A stretch of 64,000 bases of DNA from Pelodictyon phaeoclathratiforme BU-1 (GCF_000020645.1 NC_011060.1:804501-868500); one strand, 5' to 3'; positions 35,438 to 44,750 are shown, counted from the stretch's first letter. Numbers and translations: made by a program. Notes: generated by a model not told the origin, from the sequence alone.

Positions 35438-36583
35438 ATGAACATCATTACCTACTCTCCCCATCCCTGGGAGGTTCCCGATACACAACTTGAGCTGGGT
35501 CAACACCAACTGGCCCGACTGGTGGGTGAGCTTGGGGTTATGGTGCATCAACTCACAGCGCAAAAACCTGACCTCGTATTTCTTGTGGGCTTTGAACCCG
35601 CCGATCCCCATTACATTCAAGAGGTAGAGAAACTCTGCCTCGCACTGCCGCATGCCGCAATCGTGGTCCTGCACCCCCAAACAGAGCCAGAACTTTTGTT
35701 ATCGCTTATGCGCGCTGGTGTACGTGAAGTCATTGTCGACAGTACCTCCGAAACCCTGCAAGAAGTTATCGAACGCACTCACCTTCGTGCCAAAGGCGTT
35801 AGTATCAATCGGTGTCGGGTTTTTGGATTTGTCTCTTCCAAGGGGGGGGATGGCAGCTCCTGCATAGCGGCCAACCTGGCTTTTGCACTCTCTCAAGAGC
35901 CCGACTTCCGCGTGCTGGCGGTCGATGTCTCTTTACCCTTTGGTGACCTTGACATGTACCTCACCGGAGAAAACCACCCTCAGGATTTAGCCGATATTTC
36001 CGGTGAATGTGACCGGCTCGACCAGTCGCTGCTCGACAGCATGGTGCAGCACCTCAGCCCTACACTCGATCTCATCTCCTCGCCCGCAACCTTCGAAAAA
36101 ATTGTTCATATCGAACCCGAGCGCGTGAGCGAACTCATTCACATTGCCACAAACTTTTACGACTATATTCTGGTTGATTTTGGTTCATCCCTTGATCAGG
36201 TTGGCATCTGGGTTTTGGAGCAGCTTGACGAACTCTGCATCGTATTCACCCCATCGCTGCCATCGTTGCGCCGGGCGGGCCAAATACTCAAACTCTGGAA
36301 AGAATTTGAAAAACCCATGTCGTGCACCGAAATCATCCTCAACCGTGCTGACACAAGTGTTCCTATCACCGGTACCGAAATCGAAAAAGTGATCGGCAGG
36401 CCAATTAACAAACGCTTTCCCTCCGACGCTGAAGCCGTGCAGGAATCCCTCTTGATTGGCCAGCCCTTATTGCAAGTGGCGCCCAAATCCAAACTTTCCA
36501 AAACCATCGTCGACTGGGCCGAGCACATCACAGGCAGCAGTCATCATAAACGCTCACTATGGGAACGCTTAAAGATCAAATAG
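35438..36583 (+). CDS. cpaE: CpaE/TadZ-like pilus localisation ATPase
   Basis: The 381-residue protein has an N-terminal receiver-like region (about 1-125) and a ParA/MinD-type domain (about 130-370). The nucleotide loop reads SSKGGDGSSCIAANLAFAL: the leading deviant-Walker Lys is kept, but the usual GKT is replaced by GSS, as in other TadZ/CpaE proteins with weak or no ATPase activity. VLAVDVSLPFGDLDMYL and YDYILVDFGSSLDQ are the following motifs. It probably places the pilus machine in the cell. Its last 25 bases overlap cpaF. Confidence 0.88.
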   Translation: MNIITYSPHPWEVPDTQLELGQHQLARLVGELGVMVHQLTAQKPDLVFLVGFEPADPHYIQEVEKLCLALPHAAIVVLHPQTEPELLLSLMRAGVREVIVDSTSETLQEVIERTHLRAKGVSINRCRVFGFVSSKGGDGSSCIAANLAFALSQEPDFRVLAVDVSLPFGDLDMYLTGENHPQDLADISGECDRLDQSLLDSMVQHLSPTLDLISSPATFEKIVHIEPERVSELIHIATNFYDYILVDFGSSLDQVGIWVLEQLDELCIVFTPSLPSLRRAGQILKLWKEFEKPMSCTEIILNRADTSVPITGTEIEKVIGRPINKRFPSDAEAVQESLLIGQPLLQVAPKSKLSKTIVDWAEHITGSSHHKRSLWERLKIK

Positions 36584-37980
36584 CTCGCTGGAACCTTTCC
36601 ACCAAACGGGTTGCAGCGCCTCCTCAATCGGCGCCTGCACAACCTTATGTCGTTGAAGTTCCGACCTCGACTGCGCCAGTGCCGGTGATAAAAGCCAGAG
36701 CATCCGCAGGGGTTGACTCTTACGCTACCAAAACGAAGTTGCACCAAAAGCTGCTCACCCGTATTGACCTCAGCTCCATCGAAAGCCTGACCCCCGAGCA
36801 ACTGCGCAACGAGCTCGGGGTCTTGCTTGTTGAGCTTATCGAAGAAGAGGAGATCCGCTTTAATGATCAAGAGCGTGCTAAATTGGTAGCCGACCTCAAA
36901 AATGAAATCATGGGTCTGGGTCCTTTGGAGCCCTTGCTTGCCGATCCTGCCATTTCTGAAATCATGGTCAACGGCTGCCAAAACGTCTATATCGAAAAAA
37001 ACGGATGCATTCAGCCCACCAATATCCATTTTAATGACGACGCTCATCTAATGAAAATCATCGATAAAATCGTCTCTCGAGTGGGGCGGCGCATCGATGA
37101 ATCGTGCCCGATGGTCGATGCCCGCCTGCCCGATGGGGCGCGCGTTAATGCCATCATTCCGCCATTGGCTCTCGATGGCCCTGTCCTCACCATTCGGCGC
37201 TTTGCGGTTGTGCCCTTGCAAATGAGCGACTTCATTGAGAAAAATACCCTCACATCCGCCATGGCCGAACTGTTGTCAGCTCTGGTTAAAGCAAAGTGCA
37301 ATATTATCATTTCCGGGGGCACTGGTTCTGGTAAAACCACGCTGCTCAACATTCTCTCGAGCTTTATTCCCGAGAACGAACGCATCGTCACCATCGAAGA
37401 CACTGCCGAATTGCAGCTTCAGCAAAATCACGTCATTCGACTGGAGACGCGTACGCCCAACATCGAAGGTAAAGGTGAAATCACTATGCGCGTCCTTGTG
37501 AAAAACAGCTTGCGTATGCGGCCCGACCGCATCGTGCTGGGCGAGGTCCGTAGCTCCGAGGTGATCGACATGCTGCAAGCCATGAACACCGGCCACGAGG
37601 GCTCACTCACCACCATTCACGCCAACAGCCCGCGGCATGCGCTGGGCAGGCTCGAAAATCTGGTAGGCATGGATGGCATCACTCTACCCACCAAAGCCCT
37701 GCGCGAGCTTATTTCCTCGTCGCTTGACTTTATCATCCAAATTACGCGACTCAATGATGGTAGCCGTAAAATCACGAGCATCGAGGAAATCATCGGCATG
37801 GAAGGAGACATCATTACCACCCAGGAAATTTTTTGCTACAAGCGTATGGGCATTAACCCGGACGGATCCGTGCAAGGAATGTTCAGGGCCACGGGTGTGC
37901 GTCCCAAAGTGTATGAAAAAATCCACACCTATGGCATTTGCCTCAGTGATGGCATGTTCGACCCCGGCGACAACGACTAA
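36559..37980 (+). CDS. cpaF: Flp pilus assembly ATPase CpaF (TadA)
   Basis: The 473-residue protein is a type II/IV secretion ATPase. It has an N-terminal helical domain, the strand LADPAISEIMVNGCQNVYIE, Walker A ISGGTGSGKTTLLN, the Asp box VTIEDTAELQL, a Walker B region with RPDRIVLGEVRSSEVIDMLQAMNTGHEG and the His box TTIHANS. It powers pilin assembly from the cytoplasm. Pilus literature calls it TadA; it is unrelated to the tRNA deaminase at 5963. Confidence 0.95.
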   Translation: MGTLKDQIARWNLSTKRVAAPPQSAPAQPYVVEVPTSTAPVPVIKARASAGVDSYATKTKLHQKLLTRIDLSSIESLTPEQLRNELGVLLVELIEEEEIRFNDQERAKLVADLKNEIMGLGPLEPLLADPAISEIMVNGCQNVYIEKNGCIQPTNIHFNDDAHLMKIIDKIVSRVGRRIDESCPMVDARLPDGARVNAIIPPLALDGPVLTIRRFAVVPLQMSDFIEKNTLTSAMAELLSALVKAKCNIIISGGTGSGKTTLLNILSSFIPENERIVTIEDTAELQLQQNHVIRLETRTPNIEGKGEITMRVLVKNSLRMRPDRIVLGEVRSSEVIDMLQAMNTGHEGSLTTIHANSPRHALGRLENLVGMDGITLPTKALRELISSSLDFIIQITRLNDGSRKITSIEEIIGMEGDIITTQEIFCYKRMGINPDGSVQGMFRATGVRPKVYEKIHTYGICLSDGMFDPGDND

Positions 37981-37994
37981 CCTTCGAGCATATC

Positions 37995-38993
37995 ATGACC
38001 ATATTTTTGATCTCCTTTTTTGCTTTTCTGGCAGTCATGCTGATCATGCTGCTGCTTTATGGGGTGTGGTTCCACTTTTTCGATCTCCGCAACCAGGCCA
38101 AGAAAAAGCATTTGCAGGCCATTTACAATGCCGTTCGCCAAAGTGGGCAAAGCCTCGGCAACGAGCAAACTCCCCGGCAGGAGAGTGCGATCGAAACCTG
38201 GTTCCGTTCACGCTCCAGAACATTTGAAACCTGGCTCCGTTCACGTTCCGGAACATTGGAAACACTGCTCCAACGCGCCCACACTCCGTTCACTATCGGG
38301 CGCTTGATAGTCCTCATGCTCGCCTTGTTTACGCTGGTTGTGGTATTGGGACTTCTTCTTCTGCCCCAAACAAACCCCTTGCACCTGCTCATGCTGGCCG
38401 TCGCCATTGCGAGTATGCCGGTTCTCTGGTTATTGCGACAGGCCAAACAACGCCGCAAGGTTTTCGGAGATAAACTCCCGGAAGCGCTCGATTACATCTC
38501 GCGAGCCATGCGGGCCGGCCACAGTCTGACCTCAGCCATCGGTATGGTGGGCAAAGAGCTTCCTGACCCCATCGGTTACGAATTCAAAACCGTCTTCGAT
38601 GAAATTTCTTTCGGCATTCCATTTAAAGACGCGATCGGTCATCTCGCCGATCGCATTCAAAGCAATGACCTCAATTTTTTTGTCATCTCGCTCAAGATCC
38701 AGCACGAAACGGGTGGCAACCTCGCCGAACTGCTCCATGGATTGGCCAAAACCATACGAGAACGCGTCAAACTCCGTGGCAAAGTTCGCACGCTCTCATC
38801 CGAAGGGCGCGCATCAGCCTGGATACTGGGCACTATGCCATTTGTGTTCGCTGGTATTCTCATGCTCATAAACCCCGGCTACATCTCGGTGCTCTGGAGC
38901 ACTCCCCAAGGCCAGAACCTCATGTTCATCGGTTGTGGGCTCATGGCTGTTGGCATCTTTGTGCTCAGCCGCATTGTCCAGATCAAGGTTTAA
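37995..38993 (+). CDS. tadB: Flp pilus inner-membrane platform protein TadB
   Basis: The 332-residue protein has an N-terminal membrane helix, a pair of helices at about 97-140, a type II secretion F domain (LPEALDYISRAMRAGHSLTSAIGMVGKELPDP, HETGGNLAELLHGLAKTIRERVKLRGKVR) and two C-terminal helices. A 33-bp tandem repeat at 38193-38258 gives two 11-residue copies, ETWFRSRSRTF and ETWLRSRSGTL, and the start of a third. With TadC it forms the inner-membrane platform. Confidence 0.92.
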   Translation: MTIFLISFFAFLAVMLIMLLLYGVWFHFFDLRNQAKKKHLQAIYNAVRQSGQSLGNEQTPRQESAIETWFRSRSRTFETWLRSRSGTLETLLQRAHTPFTIGRLIVLMLALFTLVVVLGLLLLPQTNPLHLLMLAVAIASMPVLWLLRQAKQRRKVFGDKLPEALDYISRAMRAGHSLTSAIGMVGKELPDPIGYEFKTVFDEISFGIPFKDAIGHLADRIQSNDLNFFVISLKIQHETGGNLAELLHGLAKTIRERVKLRGKVRTLSSEGRASAWILGTMPFVFAGILMLINPGYISVLWSTPQGQNLMFIGCGLMAVGIFVLSRIVQIKV

Positions 38994-39012
38994 CCCAAAC
39001 CATGCTCATACC

Positions 39013-39963
39013 ATGCAAGTTACCCTGCAAATCCTGACCATCGTGCTTTCCGGGGCCGCTGTTGCCTCGCTTGTGTTCGCGTTGTTAAATTGGTTGGTCG
39101 ACAACAATGCCCTCAAAAAACGGCTCACCAAAATCATTCGCCAAAGCAGGGCACCAGCCGCCACCTCCTTGTCCAAAACGGCCAACACCGGAAAAGTAGC
39201 TACCGTAATCAACATTCTCTCCAAACTCTCGCTCCCGGAAGAGGGGTGGCAAAGCTCCGGTGTTCAGATCAAGTTTTTGCAAGCTGGCATCCGCAACAAA
39301 AACGCACCTCAGAACTTCTTTGCCGTTAAAACCCTGTTCACATTGGTGCTGCCGGTGGTTCTTGCTTTGTTTCTGCATTTCACTCAGCCCCTCATGCCCT
39401 TGGCTCGTGTCATGATTCTGGTGCTGTTCACAGCCGCAGCAGGCTACTACCTGCCCGAAATGTTGCTGCGTTTCATCACCCAAAATCGTATCGAACGCAT
39501 GCGTAACAGTTTGCCCGACATGCTCGACCTCATGGTTGTCTGTACCGAGTCGGGTATGGGTATCGACGCTGCCATTGCCCGCATATCGCGTGAAATGGTC
39601 CGCACCAACCCTGACCTTGCCGAAGAGTTTTACCTCTCGACCCTCGAAATGCGTGCCGGAGCCAACCGCATCGACGCCTTGCGCAACCTCGCACTGCGCT
39701 CACGCCTCGATGACCTGCAAAACCTTGTCTCTGTGCTCGTACAGGCCGATAGATTTGGCACCAGCCTGGTCGACTCGTTGCGCGTGCATTCCGACATGAT
39801 GCGTACATGCCGCACCCAACGCGCAGAAGAACTTGCCGCCAAAATTCCCGTCAAAATGACGCTGCCGCTCGTCTTGTTTATTTTTCCGGTGCTCATGCTG
39901 GTGTTGCTGGGGCCGGCAATTATTCAGGTTATTCAAATCTTCTCACAAAAGCCCTTGCCATGA
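39013..39963 (+). CDS. tadC: Flp pilus inner-membrane platform protein TadC
   Basis: From the ATG at 39013 the protein has 316 residues: an N-terminal membrane helix, a central helix pair, a T2SSF domain (RNSLPDMLDLMVVCTESGMGIDAAIARISREM, SVLVQADRFGTSLVDSLRVHSDMMR) and a C-terminal helix (LVLFIFPVLMLVLLGPAIIQVI). The frame is open further upstream into tadB, but this start follows the tadB stop and matches the family. The stop codon overlaps the peptidase start. Confidence 0.92.
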   Translation: MQVTLQILTIVLSGAAVASLVFALLNWLVDNNALKKRLTKIIRQSRAPAATSLSKTANTGKVATVINILSKLSLPEEGWQSSGVQIKFLQAGIRNKNAPQNFFAVKTLFTLVLPVVLALFLHFTQPLMPLARVMILVLFTAAAGYYLPEMLLRFITQNRIERMRNSLPDMLDLMVVCTESGMGIDAAIARISREMVRTNPDLAEEFYLSTLEMRAGANRIDALRNLALRSRLDDLQNLVSVLVQADRFGTSLVDSLRVHSDMMRTCRTQRAEELAAKIPVKMTLPLVLFIFPVLMLVLLGPAIIQVIQIFSQKPLP

Positions 39964-40838
39964 ACATCAGCTCTCCGTTGCAGATCCTGTGGGGACAATT
40001 GCCATGGTTGTTGGCCGGTGCTGGGTTGGGCTTGTGGTTGGTGCCTTTGGCCCGCATCATTCCCCGCAAGGTGTTGCAGTCTGCCAAAGTCCCCCTGAAC
40101 GCATGGCAAGGACCTGGTGGCGGCCTGGAGCAGCCCATTCCAGCAGCCAGACGCATTTGGGTGCCGATGGTTAATACAAGCATGTGGGCCTATGTGGCCA
40201 ATAGTGTCAGCCACCCGGCATTCCAGGCTGTGCTACTATGGGCCTGTTTGGCCAGCACGTTGCTGTTGCTCGCCCTCATTGACTGGGACAGCACTCTGTT
40301 GCCAGACTGGGTTGTCTTGCCTCTGGGGGTGGTGGGTCTGGCCAGCAGCTATGCCGGGTTTACCCCGCACAGCCTCTTCGTCAGTGCACTATCTGCCGCT
40401 GTGGTGCTGGGCCTGCTGGGTGGGCTTGCCTGGCTGTTCCGGCGCATCAAAGGTGAAAGTGGTATTGGTGGTGGTGACCTCAAACTGCTGGCCGCACTTG
40501 CCACCTGGTGGGGTATTGTCGGCGTACTTTACATCGTGTTGTGGGCCAGTGTGGTTACCGTGCTCTGGTATGTGGTGTGGCGCCGTTTCAAAGGCCTTGG
40601 CCCCCAGGCCGAGTGGCCATTTGGTCCCGCCATTGTGGTGGCAGCACTGGCATGGGGCTTGCAGACTGCTTATCTCCCCACACAACTCGACGCAGATAGT
40701 TACCATGGCCCAAAACGCACCGCCTTGCCAACTCTCCAGGAACAAGTGGAGTCGGAATGCCAGGCTCTGCAGACATATTCAGCCAGAGTTATTGAAGCTG
40801 CTGTTCGGATAGAGACTGAGGGTTATGCAATACGGTAA
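39960..40838 (+). CDS. Type IV prepilin peptidase (A24 family, TadV/PilD-like)
   Basis: The ATG at 39960 overlaps the tadC stop (ATGA) and gives 292 residues. It is a polytopic membrane protein with both aspartyl-protease motifs of A24 peptidases, ALIDWDSTLLPDW and GIGGGDLKLLAAL. The N-terminal part lacks the CxxC zinc pairs of classical PilD. It should cleave the Flp pilin and the TadE-like pseudopilin. It is the last gene of the tad operon; no tadD, rcpB or full-length tadG is present. Confidence 0.88.
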   Translation: MNISSPLQILWGQLPWLLAGAGLGLWLVPLARIIPRKVLQSAKVPLNAWQGPGGGLEQPIPAARRIWVPMVNTSMWAYVANSVSHPAFQAVLLWACLASTLLLLALIDWDSTLLPDWVVLPLGVVGLASSYAGFTPHSLFVSALSAAVVLGLLGGLAWLFRRIKGESGIGGGDLKLLAALATWWGIVGVLYIVLWASVVTVLWYVVWRRFKGLGPQAEWPFGPAIVVAALAWGLQTAYLPTQLDADSYHGPKRTALPTLQEQVESECQALQTYSARVIEAAVRIETEGYAIR

Positions 40839-40970
40839 CGAAAAATATTTGTTCTTATGCTCAGGATCTGACAGGGAGTGTTTTGGTTGTTTATAATGGA
40901 TAATGGTTATTATTTCTGATAACTTGAAGTATACAAACTGGCAAGTTCAAGCAATATCAAAATTCCCGGA

Positions 40971-42059
40971 GTGAATACTATGGTTGCCTGTATCAACGAT
41001 TATCTGAGTCGGTACGGCGGTTTGGCCGTCGGACATGAAGAGGAACAAAAACGATACTTCGAGCAGAAAAGGGTCTATGCGCTGCAAATTGAGACGACAG
41101 ATGCTTGTCAGCAGGGCTGCATCTACTGTTATGCCGGTTCCACACCTCGGGAGATGCATGGACTCACCACTCTTGAAATCCGCCATTTGCTGGACGATGC
41201 GGCTGCACTCGAAATTCGGGCCATCGACTGGTTGGGAGGTGATCCTCTCGTCCGTCCTGAATGGTATGAGTTGATGCAGTATGCCCGGTCGTTGGGCATG
41301 ATCAACAATGTCTGGACCAGCGGTCTGCCCCTGCGGAACAAACAGATTGCTGCTCAGGTCTATGAGGTGACCGACGGAGGTTTTGTCTCGGTTCACCTCG
41401 ATTCCATCACTCCGGAAGTCTATGCCAAACTCCATCGGGGGGGTAATCCTCACTACATCAATGCCATAGTCGAAGGGGTGACGAATATGCTCGCTCTGGG
41501 TAAACCCGCCGAAAAAATGATTAATTGCATCACCTACACCGCACTGCAAGGTCCGGAAGATGCCATCCGAACGATGCGCTGGTGGTTTGAAGAGAAAGGA
41601 CTCCGCACCTGCCTGACTATGTTCAATCCTGCAGGAATGGGAGCTGAGTGGAGCGCGTTTGAACCGAATCTCACTGAAGTTCAACAGGTCTATACGGAGC
41701 GTGACCGTATCAATTACGGTGGTGACAACATCACCATCGGCGCCATGGACACTGATAAATATTACTGCGGCACCATGGCAACGGTGACCTTCACTGGTGA
41801 CGTAACCCCTTGCTCGGTTATCCGCAAAGGTGTAGGCAATATTCGCTCAACGCCCTTTCCGGAAATTATTGCCAAACATAGTAACACCCTCGTCCATGGA
41901 GATCTGCACGATATTTGTAACCTGCCCACTCCCTGTAACGTTTGCGTCAATAACTCACATTGCTGGGGATGTCGGGCCAGTGCTTACCATTACAATGGCG
42001 ATGCGGATGGTCTGGATCCAAAATGCTGGTTGATTCCGCAAAACCAGCAAGAAAAGTAA
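40971..42059 (+). CDS. Radical SAM protein with SPASM-like C-terminus
   Basis: The 362-residue protein (GTG 40971; ATG at 40980 is an equally plausible start) binds a 4Fe-4S cluster through C46, C50 and C53 in ACQQGCIYCYAG. A partial TIM barrel follows with DWLGGDPLVRPEWYEL. The C-terminal half has many cysteines: KYYCGTMATVTFTGDVTPCS, then CNLPTPCNVCVNNSHCWGC, fitting auxiliary clusters of SPASM proteins. Such enzymes often modify peptides or install cofactors. The methyltransferase gene 28 bases downstream is probably its partner. The product is unknown. Confidence 0.82.
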   Translation: MNTMVACINDYLSRYGGLAVGHEEEQKRYFEQKRVYALQIETTDACQQGCIYCYAGSTPREMHGLTTLEIRHLLDDAAALEIRAIDWLGGDPLVRPEWYELMQYARSLGMINNVWTSGLPLRNKQIAAQVYEVTDGGFVSVHLDSITPEVYAKLHRGGNPHYINAIVEGVTNMLALGKPAEKMINCITYTALQGPEDAIRTMRWWFEEKGLRTCLTMFNPAGMGAEWSAFEPNLTEVQQVYTERDRINYGGDNITIGAMDTDKYYCGTMATVTFTGDVTPCSVIRKGVGNIRSTPFPEIIAKHSNTLVHGDLHDICNLPTPCNVCVNNSHCWGCRASAYHYNGDADGLDPKCWLIPQNQQEK

Positions 42060-42087
42060 CTCTGTAACTCAAAAAGGAGATATTCAC

Positions 42088-42882
42088 ATGAGTGGAAACA
42101 GACTTGATGTCACTATTGGAAACGTTAGTGAAGTTTACGATGGTCCTGGAGGTATCCTTTGGGAGATGCTGATGGGCGAACAAATTCATGTTGGCGGCGA
42201 ACATGAGACCGACATTCTGGCGCAAAAAGCCGGAGTCAGCGCGGATAGTCACCTTCTGGATGTGTGCAGTGCGCTGGGTGCTCCTGCTCGTCAATTAGCG
42301 CAAACATATGGCTGCCGCGTAACGGGCCTCGATGCGACACAAAGGATGCACGCAGAAGCTATTCGCCGCACAAAAGAGGCCGGGCTGGATGACAAGGTCG
42401 AATTCAAACTGGGAAATGCTCTCGACATGCCCTTTCGAGCAAATACCTTCGATGTGGTATGGGGACAGGATGCCTGGTGTTACATCACCGATAAAAAACG
42501 CCTCATAGATGAGTGCGCTCGTGTTTTAAAACCGGGTGGTATTCTTGCGGTTACCGACTGGCTTGAGACCGGTTCAATGACCAAAGATGAATGGGATGCC
42601 TTGCACTCGTTTATGGTTTTTCCCTACATGGAGACATTGGAAGGTTATGCAACCCTGGCCGAAACTGCCGGGTTGACGATCATTGAGAAGGAAGATCTTA
42701 CTCCCGATTTTTCCAGATACGTTCAAATATATCTTGAAAAAGTGCAGAACGAGTTTCGTCAAGGGATTCTCGACAACTATGGCCAGGAGATGTATGATGG
42801 CGTGGAGCACGGCATTACCCTTTGGCGCGACGCCTCAGTGGCTGGCAAGGTGGGCAGAGGCCGACTTATCGCCCGGAAATAG
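42088..42882 (+). CDS. SAM-dependent methyltransferase
   Basis: The 264-residue protein has the class I core: LLDVCSALGAPARQLAQTYG (motif I), VTGLDATQRMHAEA, VEFKLGNALDMPFRANTFDVVWGQDAWCYI and ARVLKPGGILAVTDW. The WGQDAWCYITDKKRLIDEC segment resembles sarcosine/dimethylglycine N-methyltransferases, but this does not prove the substrate. AAAGGAG precedes the ATG. Its short distance from the radical SAM gene suggests a two-enzyme pathway. Confidence 0.82.
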   Translation: MSGNRLDVTIGNVSEVYDGPGGILWEMLMGEQIHVGGEHETDILAQKAGVSADSHLLDVCSALGAPARQLAQTYGCRVTGLDATQRMHAEAIRRTKEAGLDDKVEFKLGNALDMPFRANTFDVVWGQDAWCYITDKKRLIDECARVLKPGGILAVTDWLETGSMTKDEWDALHSFMVFPYMETLEGYATLAETAGLTIIEKEDLTPDFSRYVQIYLEKVQNEFRQGILDNYGQEMYDGVEHGITLWRDASVAGKVGRGRLIARK

Positions 42883-42984
42883 TCAGTCAAAACCAGAAGG
42901 GCAGAACAGGCGCTTCGCGATAAGCTCTTCCTGATTGCGTTGATTCAAAAAAGTCTCTTTCAAATCAACGGTGATCATGCTCAT
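42883..42984 (-). CDS. Possible small protein, 33 residues
   Basis: A minus-strand frame begins ATG at 42984, preceded on its strand by a good AAGGA site six bases away. It encodes MSMITVDLKETFLNQRNQEE and 13 more residues, with one Cys near the C-terminus. It ends one base after the methyltransferase stop, converging on it. I recognise no family. The ribosome site is the main support; it could be chance. Confidence 0.3.
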   Translation of the reverse strand: MSMITVDLKETFLNQRNQEELIAKRLFCPSGFD

Positions 42985-43240
42985 TTTTTCCTTTTTTTAC
43001 GGAAAACCGTTGGATATGGTATTTCTCTTTATTATATAAATATACAACTATATAATTATCTAATAATTTATAATCCCCATCTGTATTTTCTGTACTGCTT
43101 TTCATGAAACAGGAGTTTCTTCAGGGATCTTCATGTTTCAGGATGGATTAACGGCGTTGCGGGATTGCACTGCAACTCTGCTGGCAGGGTTACTGGAGAG
43201 CAATTGGGGCTGAAGGAAATTGTCAATCGGGAGGATGCTC
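42985..43240. promoter_or_regulatory. AT-rich upstream region of the sox operon
   Basis: An almost pure A/T block at 43028-43070 (ATTATATAAATATACAACTATATAATTATC and beyond) lies about 170 bases before soxJ. It is likely to hold the promoter or an upstream element for soxJ and possibly for the small minus-strand frame. A GGGAGG ribosome site at 43229-43234 precedes soxJ. Confidence 0.4.
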
Positions 43241-44533
43241 ATGAACGGTAAACTTTCACGCAGGGATTTCAATAAGCTGCTTGTCAGCGGGGTTGCAGGT
43301 GCGGCATTTGGTATCGCAGGCTTTTCAAAACCGCTGTTTGCCGCGTCAAGCCGGGTGGTGATCATCGGGGGGGGATTTGGAGGCGCGGCGGCGGCAAAGT
43401 ATCTTCGGAAGCTTGACCCGTCCATATCGGTTACCCTTGTTGAGCCGAAAGCGATTTTTCATACCTGCCCGATCAGCAACTGGGTTATTGCTGGTTTGAA
43501 AACATTGCCGGATATTGCCCAGAGCTATTCCGTCCTGAAGAGCCGCTATCAGGTTACCGTGATTGCCGATACGGCTGTTGCCATCGATGCGCCTGCCGGA
43601 AGGGTTACCCTGAAAAGCGGCAAGGTGCTTCATTATGATCGATTGATCGTCTCTCCGGGAATTGATTTCAAATGGGATGCCATTCCGGGTTACAGTCAGG
43701 CTGTTGCAGAAAAAAATATGCCCCACGCCTTTCAGGCCGGTTCACAGACCATGTTGCTCCATAAGCAACTGATTGCCCTGAAAGATGGAAGCAACGTCTT
43801 GATCTGTCCCCCGGCAAATCCTCTTCGCTGTCCTGCCGCACCCTATGAAAGGGCCAGCCTCATGGCCATGTATCTGAAAAAGTATAAACCGAAATCGAAA
43901 ATCATTATTCTTGACGACAAGGAGAAGTTTTCGAAGCAGGAGCTCTTTATGCAGGGATGGGAGCGGTTTTATCCGGGAATGATTGAGTGGCGAGCGGCTA
44001 CTGCAGGCGGAAAGGTTGAAAAGGTCGATGGTGCTGCCATGACCGTGACCACTGAGTTTGGTGATGAGCCTGGTGGCGTTATCAATGTCATTCCTCCCCA
44101 GAAAGCAGGATCTATTGCTTTTGAAGCTGCCCTTACCGATGCAACAGGGTGGTGCCCGGTTCACCCAACTACCTTTGAATCAACCATTCACCCGGGTATT
44201 CATGTTATCGGTGATGCCTGTATTGCCGGGGATATGCCGAAATCCGGTTTCGCTGCAAGCAGTCAGGGAAAGGTTGCCGCTGTCGCAATTGCAAGCCTTT
44301 TACGAGGAAAAGTGCCTGTTTCTCCCTCTCTGGTAAGCACCTGTTACAGTCTTATCGCCCCTGGTTATGCCATATCGGTTGCCGGTGTCTATAATTTGAG
44401 TTCTTCGGGTATTGTCGATATCAAGGGAGCTGGCGGTTTGACACCTATGGACGCAAGTGATGATCATCTTCGTCAGGAAGCTGCTTTTGCATGGGGCTGG
44501 TATAAAAATATTACCAAAGACAACTGGGGATAA
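43241..44533 (+). CDS. soxJ: Sox-cluster flavoprotein (flavocytochrome c sulfide dehydrogenase flavoprotein-like)
   Basis: From the ATG at 43241 (chosen for spacing from GGGAGG) the 430-residue protein has a Tat signal (SRRDFNKLL and a hydrophobic stretch to about 35). FAD-binding RVVIIGGGFGGAAAAKYL follows, then the FCSD motifs HTCPISNW and NPLRCPAAPYERASLMA with the redox Cys pair, and a C-terminal FCSD flavin-binding region. It is periplasmic. Known as soxJ or soxF in green sulfur bacteria, its exact role in thiosulfate oxidation is unsettled. It heads the cluster. Confidence 0.88.
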   Translation: MNGKLSRRDFNKLLVSGVAGAAFGIAGFSKPLFAASSRVVIIGGGFGGAAAAKYLRKLDPSISVTLVEPKAIFHTCPISNWVIAGLKTLPDIAQSYSVLKSRYQVTVIADTAVAIDAPAGRVTLKSGKVLHYDRLIVSPGIDFKWDAIPGYSQAVAEKNMPHAFQAGSQTMLLHKQLIALKDGSNVLICPPANPLRCPAAPYERASLMAMYLKKYKPKSKIIILDDKEKFSKQELFMQGWERFYPGMIEWRAATAGGKVEKVDGAAMTVTTEFGDEPGGVINVIPPQKAGSIAFEAALTDATGWCPVHPTTFESTIHPGIHVIGDACIAGDMPKSGFAASSQGKVAAVAIASLLRGKVPVSPSLVSTCYSLIAPGYAISVAGVYNLSSSGIVDIKGAGGLTPMDASDDHLRQEAAFAWGWYKNITKDNWG

Positions 44534-44750
44534 CTGTTTCGAATAGCATGGCAGGAATTCTTGCAAAAAAAACAGAATTTTTTTGATTCGTCGATCTGGT
44601 TTTAGTATATAACGATATAACGATACAGATGTTTCCGGCATTTTGCATCATCATACAGGGAGATTCCTGTAAGAAAGGATCGTTTTCTTTTCAATAAAAA
44701 GTACGTGGTTGTAGAATTTTATTTCAGTAATAAAAACAGAGGAATGGAAG
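44534..44750. promoter_or_regulatory. Gap before soxX with possible second promoter
   Basis: This 217-base gap is the largest inside the sox cluster. It contains a direct repeat, ATATAACG twice in ATATAACGATATAACGATAC (44606-44625). A separate promoter or regulator site for soxXYZAKBW is a reasonable guess; nothing more definite is seen. Confidence 0.3.
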
